Origin: a virus
Direction: 5' to 3' (one strand)
Virus record (IMG/VR): IMGVR_UViG_3300032116_000623
Location: 1 to 37,028 of that record
DNA length: 37,028 nt
The translations under genes and the position numbers were made by a program. Within the stretch, counting starts at the first letter, position 1. Each line of letters begins with the position of its first letter. The notes beneath the pieces are model-generated. The model saw nothing but the letters and a program-made list of their open reading frames with translations, had not been told where the DNA came from and made no database searches. This document shows positions 20,989 through 29,777 of the stretch, piece by piece.

Positions 20989-22002
20989 ATGTCAGACGTT
21001 ACAACCGCCCCTGTGGCGGATAGCGCCCCCTTGTCCATTGAACAGGCCGTCAAGCGCCAGCAGGAATTGCGCGCTTCGGCCAGAGAACCAGAACAACCCG
21101 CTGAGACCGAGGCCGATGCCGCGCCCGTCGAAGCCGAGCCAGAGATCGAAGCCGCCCCCCAAGCGGTTGACGACGCCGGAGAGGAGCCCACAGAGGCCAA
21201 CCTTGAGGGTGAGCAGCAGGACGAAGCCGAACCGGCCCCGCCGGCAATCGAGCCCCCTGAATTTTGGGATACCGAAGGCAAGGAACACTTCGCCAAGCTT
21301 CCTCCCTCCGCTCAACAGGCGGTTGTGGAATACGAGAAGCAGCGAACGAAAGCCGTTGCCAAGGCAATGCAGGAAGCGGCCACTGTTCGCAAGACCTCCG
21401 AAGCCAAGCTCAAGCAGCTCGACCAGGTCATCGATACGATCAGTGCGCAGGTCGCAGACGAAGCCGCGTATTTTGATCAGTGGGAAGAATGGCTGGACAG
21501 TCCACAGGCTGCACAGCTCAAGTCCGCTGACCTCAATGCGTACAATGCCGAGATCGCCCGTTATCAGGCCGAGAAGCTGGAATACACCCGCAAGCAGGAC
21601 AAGCTGTCCCAAGCCGAGCGGTTGAAGTTCGAGCAGTTCGCAGCCGAACAGGCAGAGCTTCTCAAGACGGTCGCACCGGAACTGGTCGATCCGAAAGAGG
21701 GCCGGCAGCGTTGGGCTGACATGACAACCCATCTGCACAAGCTCGGCGTGCCGAACGAGCAGATCCGCACCATTTCTGCGCTGGAGGCGTCTATCGCCTA
21801 CAAGGCCATGCTCTGGGATCGAGCACAGGCCAAGGCGAAAGAGACGCCCAAACCCAAGCCGAAGCCCGCAGGCCCGTCCGCTTCACCGGCAGGACAAGGT
21901 CGGCAGGGCTCCCCATCAGACGCTCGTATCAAGCAGCTCAATTCCAAGCACTCGCTGACCATTGAGGAAGCGATGGAGCTGCGACGGCTCAAACGTTCAT
22001 AA
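20989..22002 (+). CDS. Scaffold-like protein
   Basis: A 337-aa protein between portal and major capsid, the usual position of the scaffold that guides procapsid assembly. The N-terminal third is highly acidic and Pro/Ala-rich; residues about 95-260 are coiled-coil helices (VEYEKQRTKAVAKAMQEAAT); the C-terminus is basic with a Pro/Lys linker (KPKPKPAG) and a final helix (IKQLNSKHSLTIEEAMEL), a typical capsid-binding end. GAGGAAA precedes the ATG. No protease motif seen. Confidence 0.75.
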   Translation: MSDVTTAPVADSAPLSIEQAVKRQQELRASAREPEQPAETEADAAPVEAEPEIEAAPQAVDDAGEEPTEANLEGEQQDEAEPAPPAIEPPEFWDTEGKEHFAKLPPSAQQAVVEYEKQRTKAVAKAMQEAATVRKTSEAKLKQLDQVIDTISAQVADEAAYFDQWEEWLDSPQAAQLKSADLNAYNAEIARYQAEKLEYTRKQDKLSQAERLKFEQFAAEQAELLKTVAPELVDPKEGRQRWADMTTHLHKLGVPNEQIRTISALEASIAYKAMLWDRAQAKAKETPKPKPKPAGPSASPAGQGRQGSPSDARIKQLNSKHSLTIEEAMELRRLKRS

Positions 22003-22014
22003 GGAACCCCTTTC

Positions 22015-22974
22015 ATGGCTGCCCCTACCAATGCGCTCCTGCGCGCCGCCGTCGTTGGCGAACGCGAGGACCTCGAAGACACGATCTACAGGGTGTCGCC
22101 CGAAGCGACCCCTTTTACGTCCAACATCGGCAAGATGAAGATCAAGAACGTTCTGCACGAGTGGCAGATCGAAAGCCTTGCCAACCCCGACGCCACCAAC
22201 CAGCAACTGGAAGGCGACGACATCGGCACGCACACGGCGGCGCACCAGCCGTCCCGCATTTCGGTCTATGCCGGTATCTTCCGCAAGGACGGGGCGCTGT
22301 CCCGTACCGTGCAGGAATCGGATCGCGCGGGCCGTGCGGACGAAATGGACTACCAGAAGATGATCCGCGGCATCGAACTGCGCCGCGACATGGAAGCCCG
22401 CATGATCGGCAACTATGCCTCGAACGCGGAATCTGGCCCGACCCCGCGCCGGACAGCGGGCGCCCTGGCATGGGTCGCCACCAACGATGCGCTCGGTTCG
22501 GGCGGTTCGTCCGGCGGCTGGGCCTCGGCGGGCGTGGTCAATGCGGCCTCCAACGGCACGCAGCGCACCTTCACCGAAACGCTCCTCAAGGGCGTGCTGG
22601 TGACCGGCTTCACGAATGGCGCGAAGTACAGCCAGGCGTATATGTCCGGCACGCACAAGCAGCTTGCCTCGGCCTTCACCGGTATCGCGGACATCCGCGC
22701 GACCGTGTCGGGCTCGTCTCAGGCGACGATCTATGGCGCGGCCGATACCTACGTCTCGGACTTCGGCCAGATCAGTTTCATCCCGCACGAATACGGGCTG
22801 ACGCGCGACGTGCTCCTGATCGATCCGTCCGGCTGGGCGGTCGGCACCTATTCCGGCGTCCAGACTGTGACGCTGGCGAAGAACGGCGACTCTGATCGCT
22901 GGATGACGGTCTGTGAAAAGGCCCTCATCTGCAAGAACGAGAAGAAGGGCGCAGTTATCCGCGACCTCACCTGA
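22015..22974 (+). CDS. Major capsid protein (SU10-like)
   Basis: Main shell protein, 319 aa, resembling the SU10-type capsid family (HK97 fold). Recognisable text: EDLEDTIYRVSPEATPFTS near the start, NQQLEGDDIG, then MDYQKMIRGIELRRDMEARM and later KQLASAFTGIADIRATVSG and RDVLLIDPSGWAVGTYSG. No N-terminal propeptide cleavage site is obvious. AAGGA precedes the ATG. A strong hairpin follows the gene, suggesting a separate transcript end. Confidence 0.85.
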   Translation: MAAPTNALLRAAVVGEREDLEDTIYRVSPEATPFTSNIGKMKIKNVLHEWQIESLANPDATNQQLEGDDIGTHTAAHQPSRISVYAGIFRKDGALSRTVQESDRAGRADEMDYQKMIRGIELRRDMEARMIGNYASNAESGPTPRRTAGALAWVATNDALGSGGSSGGWASAGVVNAASNGTQRTFTETLLKGVLVTGFTNGAKYSQAYMSGTHKQLASAFTGIADIRATVSGSSQATIYGAADTYVSDFGQISFIPHEYGLTRDVLLIDPSGWAVGTYSGVQTVTLAKNGDSDRWMTVCEKALICKNEKKGAVIRDLT

Positions 22975-22999
22975 TCCTGACAACTGACTGACGCGACAA

Positions 23000-23023
23000 G
23001 GGGAGGCCAGTCACGGCCTCCCC
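23000..23023 (+). terminator. Hairpin after capsid gene, terminator-like
   Basis: GGGGAGGCC pairs perfectly with GGCCTCCCC over a 6-nt loop (AGTCAC). ACCGCATTTTA follows, a short T-tract eight bases away. Likely partial terminator or mRNA-stabilising stem behind the most abundant virion protein. Confidence 0.55.
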
Positions 23024-23045
23024 ACCGCATTTTAGGAGATACCCC

Positions 23046-23450
23046 ATGACCGAACAGGTGCTGGAGACAGCCGAAGAGGTCGAACGCAAGGCGCAGGAGG
23101 CGCGCAAGCTCCTGCTTGCAGAGGCAGGCGCGCTAGGCGTCACGGGCATTCGCAAGAATGCGTCGGACGAGTCCATCCGCATCGCCATTCAGCGCAAGCG
23201 GGACGAGATCATGCAGGCCGCAGCCATCAAGGCGGCCGAGCACAAGATCAGGGAGACTGTCCCGGTCGATACGGTGTCTGTCCGCGTGCTGAAGGCGGGC
23301 GACAACCGTATTTCAACGGGCATTCACATTCCGGGCAAGGGCGACCTGTTCCATCCGCGTGGGACGGTGCTGGTGATGCCAAGGCCCCAGGCCGATGCGC
23401 TCGAAGCGCGCGGCTTCGTGGAGATTACAAGCGATGCAGTTAACGAATGA
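23046..23450 (+). CDS. Hypothetical structural protein, 134 aa
   Basis: N-terminal coiled helix (MTEQVLETAEEVERKAQEAR), a small helical middle (IRIAIQRKRDEIMQAAA) and a C-terminal beta segment (VLKAGDNRISTGIHIPG, then FHPRGTVLVMP). Placed right after the capsid gene; a head completion or decoration role is inferred. AGGAG lies about eight bases before the ATG. Confidence 0.6.
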   Translation: MTEQVLETAEEVERKAQEARKLLLAEAGALGVTGIRKNASDESIRIAIQRKRDEIMQAAAIKAAEHKIRETVPVDTVSVRVLKAGDNRISTGIHIPGKGDLFHPRGTVLVMPRPQADALEARGFVEITSDAVNE

Positions 23451-23814
23451 GGCGGTTCCGATCCCTGCGGGTTTCCGGCATCTCCTGACGACGGCTGCCG
23501 GCTGTCACTGGTTCGTGCGCTATGAGCACGACGCCAGAGGCAACATCATCGGACGCGAGTTCGCGATGTATGCCGATGTGCAGCCCATCCTTGACCGCAA
23601 CGGCGCGATGGCCCGCCACAATGATGGCTGGTCCACGGACAAGGACAAATTCATGCGGCGGGCCGCGTCCGTGCCGTTCGCGCTGATCAACAAGTGGAAG
23701 ATCGAGGAGGGCTGGGATTATCTCTCGGCCGATCCCGATCAGCAGCGCAAGGCCCGGCAGAAGCTCAACAGCCGGGAGTTCCACAAGCTCAGAACTGCGG
23801 ATTGGACCGTCTGA
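23434..23814 (+). CDS. Hypothetical virion protein, 126 aa
   Basis: Start at ATG 23434, inside the end of the previous gene, ten bases after GGAG; a frame opening at 23395 is longer but lacks a ribosome site. The protein has an alpha/beta look with Trp-rich strands (CHWFVRYEHDARGNIIG, then MRRAASVPFALINKWKIEEG). Not recognised. Confidence 0.6.
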   Translation: MQLTNEAVPIPAGFRHLLTTAAGCHWFVRYEHDARGNIIGREFAMYADVQPILDRNGAMARHNDGWSTDKDKFMRRAASVPFALINKWKIEEGWDYLSADPDQQRKARQKLNSREFHKLRTADWTV

Positions 23815-25841
23815 TGGGCATCACCTTCTCGGACCCGGATGCGGATTCTGACGTCGATACGACGTCATGGGCGGCGGTCACGCGCGCGGCGGGGTTTGAT
23901 ACCTTCGCCGCATCGCCCACAAGCGCCAATCTGAAGGCGCTGGTCACGGACCTGTCCTATCCGCGTGTCGTGCCGACCTATGCGGCCATGACGGCGCTGA
24001 GTGCAGCCAATCTCAGCGACAACATGGTGGTCAAGGCGACGGCGCGGGCTGTCGATGACGATGGTGGCGAGCAGGAGTTCGTCTGGGATGCGTCCGCGAC
24101 GGATACGGACGATGACGCCACCGTACTGGCGCATGACACGATCACGCCGGGCCGGTTCAAGGCGCTCAACATCATCGGGCGCAGCTTTGTCCGGCTGGAG
24201 CAATGGGGCGCAGACGGCACGGCGGCCAACGACCGGGCAGCGTGGCAGGCATGGGCGGCCAGCGGCAAGATATGCGAGTTGAGGCCCGGCCGCACATATC
24301 TGCTTGATCGCGGGCTTTCCGTTGTCTCCAACAGCCGCCTGATTGGCAATGGCGCAACCGTGCAGATCCAGGTCGGCTCGGGCGGGTTCAACTCCACGGA
24401 TCGCGCCGACAAGTTCAACGCCAACAGTCAGAACACCTGCGCATTTTATGCGCTTGCCCGCGAGAATGTCGCCTTCCACGACATCGTCTTCACGGCGTCG
24501 GCATCGACTGAGCGGGTCGTGCAACTCATTCAGGCCCGTGACGGGTTTGACGATACGCAGTTCCACACCAGCAACATTCTTGTCCGCGACATGAACGTCC
24601 ACGCTGGCGGTGGCCTGATCGGGGTGCATTCGATTGGCGAGGGCGCGTTCCTGATCGAGAACATTCGCGGCCTCGATTGTGGCATCACCGGCACGACGTG
24701 GACTACCGGCACGCCGCAGCTAACGCTTGTTGAGGCTGATTCAGACCTTGTCTCGACCACGCCGTCACGGCCCGGCGGCACGATCCGGCGTATCCGTGCG
24801 AAGAACTTCCTGTTCAGCGGCAACGCACTGACGACCTACGGTCAGGAGACTGACCTTGTCACGCTGGCGGGGGCCACGCTGGCGGGCAAGTGTCTCGGCC
24901 ACAACGTGGACGATCTCTTTGCCGATGGCATTGGCGAGGTGCTCGACTGCTTCGCGAATGGCGCTCGCATCAGCAACATCCGGGGCGAAAACGTTATCTT
25001 TGTGCTGAAGCTGATTCACGGGGCCCGTTATTGCGTTGCGACCAACATCAGCGGCAGCGGTATCGGTCGGGGTTCGGTCGGCGGGGCTCTCATCACGATT
25101 GCCGGTACTGGCACAGCCAGCAGCGGCGACACGATGAACAACGTGATTTCGACCTGCACGGTGGAGAGTTTCGCGGTCAACGACAGCAGCGCTGTACTGT
25201 TTCAGGAAAATACCGGAACCGTTGGCGTTCCCAAGCGCAACACCATCATGGGCCTGCGTGTGCTGGGTGACTCCAACGGCGACCAATATGTCAAGGACAA
25301 CTGCACGACCGACGCCGACAACGACAACCGCGTCTATCTGATCGACGGAAGCGCGGCGGGAACAAAGACGGTCAGCATCGTCCACGCCGACAATACGAAA
25401 GTCCACGCCGTCAACCGCGCGCATACGCAGCTCAGTCTCGGCGCGAATCAGGCGGTCACGACCCTTGCAACTCTGGATTTCTCGGTCGCGACCGTGGACC
25501 CCGAGGGAATCGCAGACACAGCCAACGACAAGGTGGCGCCCAAGTGGCCGGGGCTCTATCTCGTGGAAATCGGCCTGCGTTTTGCGACCGATCTGGACGA
25601 TCAGGACACGGTGGAAATCCGCTGCGTCGGTGGCGGCGTCACGCAGGTCACACGCACGACCATCGCCAAGAGCGCAGAGCAGGACATTGTCCGCGCAAGC
25701 TTCCACGTTCTTATCAAGGAACAGGACATCGGATCCGCAACAGCGGACATTTACGCGCAATGCGCGGTTGAGGGCGCCACTGACGCGACCGTGCTGGCGA
25801 CGGTGGATCGCACCGGCATGTGGCTCACGCGGGTCGGATAA
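23814..25841 (+). CDS. Tailspike / receptor-binding protein
   Basis: A 675-aa late protein. The N-terminal 120 residues form a particle-binding head (FSDPDADSDVDTTSWAAVTRA) and a beta motif FVRLEQWGADGTAANDRAAWQ that opens many right-handed beta-helix tailspikes. The middle is repetitive short beta strands with Asn/Gly turns (SRLIGNGATVQIQVG and later SNILVRDMNVHAGGGLIG), the sign of a parallel beta-helix; a beta-sandwich C-terminus follows (RTTIAKSAEQDIVRASFHVL). It likely binds or degrades surface polysaccharide. Coupled to the previous gene by TGATG. Confidence 0.8.
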   Translation: MGITFSDPDADSDVDTTSWAAVTRAAGFDTFAASPTSANLKALVTDLSYPRVVPTYAAMTALSAANLSDNMVVKATARAVDDDGGEQEFVWDASATDTDDDATVLAHDTITPGRFKALNIIGRSFVRLEQWGADGTAANDRAAWQAWAASGKICELRPGRTYLLDRGLSVVSNSRLIGNGATVQIQVGSGGFNSTDRADKFNANSQNTCAFYALARENVAFHDIVFTASASTERVVQLIQARDGFDDTQFHTSNILVRDMNVHAGGGLIGVHSIGEGAFLIENIRGLDCGITGTTWTTGTPQLTLVEADSDLVSTTPSRPGGTIRRIRAKNFLFSGNALTTYGQETDLVTLAGATLAGKCLGHNVDDLFADGIGEVLDCFANGARISNIRGENVIFVLKLIHGARYCVATNISGSGIGRGSVGGALITIAGTGTASSGDTMNNVISTCTVESFAVNDSSAVLFQENTGTVGVPKRNTIMGLRVLGDSNGDQYVKDNCTTDADNDNRVYLIDGSAAGTKTVSIVHADNTKVHAVNRAHTQLSLGANQAVTTLATLDFSVATVDPEGIADTANDKVAPKWPGLYLVEIGLRFATDLDDQDTVEIRCVGGGVTQVTRTTIAKSAEQDIVRASFHVLIKEQDIGSATADIYAQCAVEGATDATVLATVDRTGMWLTRVG

Positions 25842-26767
25842 TGACAACAGCAATCACGTCGGCTAACTCGTCCACGACCAGCCAGCTCCTGCTTGCTGCG
25901 GACGCGACACGCACGTCCGTCACGCTGGAGAACACCGACGCCAACACGCTCTATGTGGCGCTTGGGCAGGCTGCGACGACCTCCATCGGCGGCTATACCT
26001 TCTCGCGCAACTACGGCGCCAGCGCGACCCTGACGCCGCCTGAAAGCTATCAGGCCATCTATGGCATCTGGAGCGCAGACGGGTCTGGCGGGGTCACCAT
26101 CACCGCCGTTACGGACCCCGTGCAGGATGATAACGGGGCCATTTCCACCTATGCCGAATTGAAGACCGCGATTGCCGCCTGGCTGAAGCCCGGCACGACG
26201 CTGCCGACCGAGGAAACTGCGTCCCGCATCCCCGAATATGTCGCGCTGTTCGAGGCCGAGGCCAACCGCGTGCTGCGGACCCGCGACATGGAGTCGGTTG
26301 ATACCGCCCTTGCCGTGACCAGCGGCTCGGCCACCATCCCAACTGGAATGCGCCAGATTACCTCGATCAAGAACGTTTCGACGCCCTATAACGAGATCAT
26401 CTACATCCCCGTTGACACGTTCGAGGGGCTTTATCCCTACAGCACGAGCGAACTGCCGTTCTATTACACGGTTGAGGGCTCGACCCTGCTGTTCTACCCG
26501 GCGCAGACCACGACAGTCCGGGTCCGCTACAAGCGCGGATTGACCGCGCTCACCAACGACAACGATTACAACTGGCTCCTTCGGAAGCATCCCGACGCCT
26601 ATCTCTATGGCGCCCTCATCAATGCGGATCGGCGGCTGATTGACCCGGAGCGCATCGGGCTGGTGGAGCCGCGCTATCGCGAGGTCATGCGCCAGATCCA
26701 GCACGAGGAGGCATTTGTCATCGGCATGGGGCTTCGTCCGCAGCCGAGCGCGAGCTTCGTCGCCTGA
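25841..26767 (+). CDS. Head-tail adaptor (SU10-like) with extra N-terminal beta domain
   Basis: A 308-aa protein. Residues 1-90 are a beta domain (TSVTLENTDANTLYVALGQ and YTFSRNYGASATLTPPE); residues 100-308 match SU10-type adaptors: AWLKPGTTLPTEETASRIPEYVALFEAEANRVLRTRDM, then WLLRKHPDAYLYGALINADRRL. It joins portal to tail. Most adaptors consist only of the second part, so the first is an extension of unknown role. TAATG overlap couples it to the tailspike. Confidence 0.72.
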   Translation: MTTAITSANSSTTSQLLLAADATRTSVTLENTDANTLYVALGQAATTSIGGYTFSRNYGASATLTPPESYQAIYGIWSADGSGGVTITAVTDPVQDDNGAISTYAELKTAIAAWLKPGTTLPTEETASRIPEYVALFEAEANRVLRTRDMESVDTALAVTSGSATIPTGMRQITSIKNVSTPYNEIIYIPVDTFEGLYPYSTSELPFYYTVEGSTLLFYPAQTTTVRVRYKRGLTALTNDNDYNWLLRKHPDAYLYGALINADRRLIDPERIGLVEPRYREVMRQIQHEEAFVIGMGLRPQPSASFVA

Positions 26768-28290
26768 TGTTCCTGAAGCTCACACTTCAACCAGGCCTCT
26801 ACCGGAACGGTACGGCCTACCAGAGCGCAGGACGTTGGTATGACGCCAACCTTGTGCGCTTCTTCGAGGGCCAGATCAGGCCAATGAAGGGCTGGGAGAC
26901 GGGGCTCACGGGAACACTCTCAGGTACGCCACGTGCGGCCCATGCGTGGAAGGACAATGAGGGCGACAGCTTCGCAGCCTTCGGGACAGTGACTTCGCTC
27001 TATGCCCACGACGGCACGACGCTGGACGACATCACGCCGGAAGCTGCGGTCTCGATCCTGCTTGAAGACGGAACGGAGCTTGATACCGAGGGCAGCGAGC
27101 CTTTGTTGCAGGAATCGGGGTTCGACAGCGGGGCGGACAGCTCCACATGGACGCTGGATAACTTTGGCGAGCTTCTTATCGCCTGCAATGACCATGAGCA
27201 GACCATCTATGAATGGCAGCCGCGCGGCGGGCTGGATGCAACGGCCATCACAAATGCGCCCGATGCCAAGGCGATCTTTGTTACCAATGAGCGGTTTATC
27301 ATAGCCCTTGGGGCTGATGGCGATCCGCGACGGGTGGCATGGAACGATCAGGAAAACCGAACTGTCTGGACGGCAACCAGCACCAACCAGGCGGGCGACC
27401 TCAACCTGCAAACGGCAGGCGTTGCCATGTGCGGGGGCAAGGTAAGGTCAGGCGGGCTCATCTGGACGGACACTGACCTGCACCTGATGCGCTATCAGGG
27501 CTTTCCCGACATCTATGGGATTGAACGGGTCGGAAATAATTGCGGCATCATCGGCCGGCACGCCTTCTTCATCGTGGACAGCGTGGCCTACTGGATGGGC
27601 CAGAACGGCTTCTGGCGTTATGTCGGATATGTCGAGCCTCTCCCGTGCGACATCAGCGACGACGTGTTCCGCAACCTCAACACGACCTATCGCAACAAGG
27701 TCTGGTGTCAGCACTTTCCGCAGTTTGGCGAAGTCTGGTGGTTCTATCCAAGGGTCACCAACCTTGCGCTGGAGGATGGCGAAGACCTGCTGCTTGAAAA
27801 CGGCGACACGCTGGAGGCTGAGGGCGGGGCGGTCGAGTGCTCTCATGCGGCGATCTACAATTACCGCGAAGGGCACTGGAACCATACTGAACTGCCGAGG
27901 CTCTGTGGATTTCCAGAGGGCGCTTTTGACTGGCCGGTGATGGTCAACGGCTCGGGCGCAATGCTGAAGCACGAGACGGGCTGGTCCTTCGACAGCGCAA
28001 TCCGCAGGGCGGTGTCGGGGCCTGTGGAGCTGGGCGAGGGCGAGCGCCGGATGCAGATCGACGAGTTCATTCCTGATGAACTGACGCAGGGCGATTGCGA
28101 GGTGACGTTCTACACCCGCGAATATCCCAACGCGACGGAATACACGATTGGCCCCTTCAATGCCGCTGACCGGGTCGGCGTCATCACCACGGCAAGGCAG
28201 GCGCGGATTGAACTGAGAGCCGAGAGCGGAACGGAGGATTTCAGGGTCGGCGCATACCGTGTGCAGGCCAAGGCGCGGGGGCGGTATTGA
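26767..28290 (+). CDS. Tail nozzle-like / tail hub protein
   Basis: A 507-aa beta-rich protein downstream of the adaptor, the position of the nozzle in SU10 and of the tail hub gp10-like proteins of P22. It shows beta-propeller-like repeats (NLVRFFEGQIRPMKGWETG, NNCGIIGRHAFFIVDSVAYWM, NLNTTYRNKVWCQ). Acidic motifs of the type LEDG-x2-L-x-E occur twice, near residues 97-118 and 335-353. TGATG couples it to the adaptor. Confidence 0.7.
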   Translation: MFLKLTLQPGLYRNGTAYQSAGRWYDANLVRFFEGQIRPMKGWETGLTGTLSGTPRAAHAWKDNEGDSFAAFGTVTSLYAHDGTTLDDITPEAAVSILLEDGTELDTEGSEPLLQESGFDSGADSSTWTLDNFGELLIACNDHEQTIYEWQPRGGLDATAITNAPDAKAIFVTNERFIIALGADGDPRRVAWNDQENRTVWTATSTNQAGDLNLQTAGVAMCGGKVRSGGLIWTDTDLHLMRYQGFPDIYGIERVGNNCGIIGRHAFFIVDSVAYWMGQNGFWRYVGYVEPLPCDISDDVFRNLNTTYRNKVWCQHFPQFGEVWWFYPRVTNLALEDGEDLLLENGDTLEAEGGAVECSHAAIYNYREGHWNHTELPRLCGFPEGAFDWPVMVNGSGAMLKHETGWSFDSAIRRAVSGPVELGEGERRMQIDEFIPDELTQGDCEVTFYTREYPNATEYTIGPFNAADRVGVITTARQARIELRAESGTEDFRVGAYRVQAKARGRY

Positions 28291-29276
28291 TCGAGCCCTC
28301 AAAAGCCTACACGCAGCAGAACGAGTTCGAGCATCGGGACGAGGTCGAGCGCGAGCTTATCCAGAAGCACGACAAGCGCGCTGATGTGATCATCCCCTAC
28401 GGCAAGAAACTCGGCTTCACCGGCCTCAATGGCGAGCAGGTGACGCTGATCCTCAACGCAGACGGCGCCTTCACCATCGATGCCGGCACGGGGATTGTGC
28501 GCTTTGCAGGCGACCTTGAGGTGACGGGTTCGGTCACGGTGGGCGAGGTCCGCTGGCCCGTGGCCCTGCAGCCGGCCTATCTCTATGCGGCTGACGGGGC
28601 GACGATTGAATGGGCGGACGGGGCGGCCCTGAGTCAGATCCCGCTGTATACGATCACGGTTCCAAGCGGCGTTGCGCTGGCGGCGGGCGAGGCATGGGAA
28701 GCCCCGACGATCCAGAATGCGACGACGACGGGCGGCACGCTGCGGCTCAAGATATCGACGCCAGGCGCGACCTCCACGACGACGGACAACACGGACAGCG
28801 CGGGCGGGGTTGGCGATCCTGACCGGGTGATGCACAAGTCGGTGAGTGCGGACGCCTATAACGGCATCTACACTTTCACCTTTTCGGGGACCATCGACAT
28901 CGAATCCGAGCCCATGGGCGGCGGGTCTTACTATCATGATGGCGCGGTGACGCTCTCGACCTGGTTCAACGATGGCGGCGGCTGGGATGAGGGGCCTACC
29001 GTGGTCCTGACTGCGGCGAATGTGCTTGGCTACAGTTTCAGCACGGCCAACCTCACCGGCAATCGGGCTTTTACCAACGTTTCCAAGACCGTGACATGGG
29101 CCAATGCGGTGGGCCAGCATGGCGGAACCGAGTTCGGTGCGAGCTATGAAAGCGGTGGGTCGCTGACTGACCTTGTGAGTGTCGCCTACACCACGCAGAG
29201 CACATCCGGCGTCCGCACGGGTTCGCCCAACGGGGAGACGGCGACCATCATCGTAACGCCGCAAAACTCGGCATGA
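28287..29276 (+). CDS. Virion protein, unknown, 329 aa
   Basis: TTG start at 28287 overlaps the nozzle-like stop as TTGA. An acidic/basic N-terminus (IEPSKAYTQQNEFEHRDEVE, then ELIQKHDKRADV) is followed by a phage-type beta repeat (FTIDAGTGIVRFAGDLEVTG) and a long beta-sandwich with many Gly/Thr/Ser (TGGTLRLKISTPGATSTTT). Typical of tail fibers or accessory tail proteins; no specific family recognised. Confidence 0.6.
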   Translation: MIEPSKAYTQQNEFEHRDEVERELIQKHDKRADVIIPYGKKLGFTGLNGEQVTLILNADGAFTIDAGTGIVRFAGDLEVTGSVTVGEVRWPVALQPAYLYAADGATIEWADGAALSQIPLYTITVPSGVALAAGEAWEAPTIQNATTTGGTLRLKISTPGATSTTTDNTDSAGGVGDPDRVMHKSVSADAYNGIYTFTFSGTIDIESEPMGGGSYYHDGAVTLSTWFNDGGGWDEGPTVVLTAANVLGYSFSTANLTGNRAFTNVSKTVTWANAVGQHGGTEFGASYESGGSLTDLVSVAYTTQSTSGVRTGSPNGETATIIVTPQNSA

Positions 29277-29446
29277 GCAACCGCGTGGAATGTCCAACCT
29301 GTGGACGGCTGAAGCCTGATTTCGCGATCAGGGCGGGGCGCTGCAAGGATGATGAGTGGGACGAGCAGCACCTTGGCGAGACGCGGGCGTCTCAGAGCTG
29401 GGAAAGGCGCAAGGCGGACAATGCCAGAAACGAAAGACCGGCTTGA
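29273..29446 (+). CDS. Small Cys-containing protein, 57 aa
   Basis: ATG at 29273 overlaps the previous stop (ATGA) and the frame closes at TGA 29444-29446, overlapping the next gene's start by 26 bases. The sequence starts MSNRVECPTCGRLKPDF with C7, C10 and a later C24, half of a zinc ribbon. Tail is basic. Function unknown. Confidence 0.5.
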   Translation: MSNRVECPTCGRLKPDFAIRAGRCKDDEWDEQHLGETRASQSWERRKADNARNERPA

Positions 29447-29777
29447 AGAGTTCCGGCCGCTCATCGAGCGGGCGCTGGAGCGGACGAATGGCGAATGCAC
29501 ATGGGAGCAACTGGCCCATGAGGTGCGGGAAGGCCGGGCAATGCTGTTGCCGAGCAAGTCGGGCAATTCCGTTGCCGTGCTCCAGATCGTGCATGACCTG
29601 CATGTCTTCACGGCCTCGGGCGATCTCGACGAGCTGATGCAGATGGAAGCGGATGTGACGGACATGGCGCGACGGCAGGGCTTCGACCGGATGACAATGA
29701 TCGGCCGCAAGGGCTGGACACGTGTGTTGGGATTGCGCGGGTGGACGCCTGAGCATTCCCTGGTGAAGGAGCTTTAG
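29421..29777 (+). CDS. Hypothetical virion-linked protein, GNAT-like, 118 aa
   Basis: Start at ATG 29421 after AAGGCGGA; the longer upstream frame is a shadow. The C-terminus resembles GNAT-type acetyltransferase ends often seen in phages (MARRQGFDRMTMIGRKGWTR, then VLGLRGWTPEHSLVKEL). Whether it is catalytic cannot be told. AAGGAG at its end serves the next gene. Confidence 0.55.
   Translation: MPETKDRLEEFRPLIERALERTNGECTWEQLAHEVREGRAMLLPSKSGNSVAVLQIVHDLHVFTASGDLDELMQMEADVTDMARRQGFDRMTMIGRKGWTRVLGLRGWTPEHSLVKEL

Noticed and set aside
24765-25853. 362-codon minus-strand frame opposite the tailspike
   Set aside because: Low-quality composition, no ribosome site; the plus-strand tailspike is clear.
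28299-29297. 332-codon minus-strand frame opposite a virion gene
   Set aside because: Arg/His-rich antisense shadow; the plus-strand gene fits the operon by TTGA overlap.
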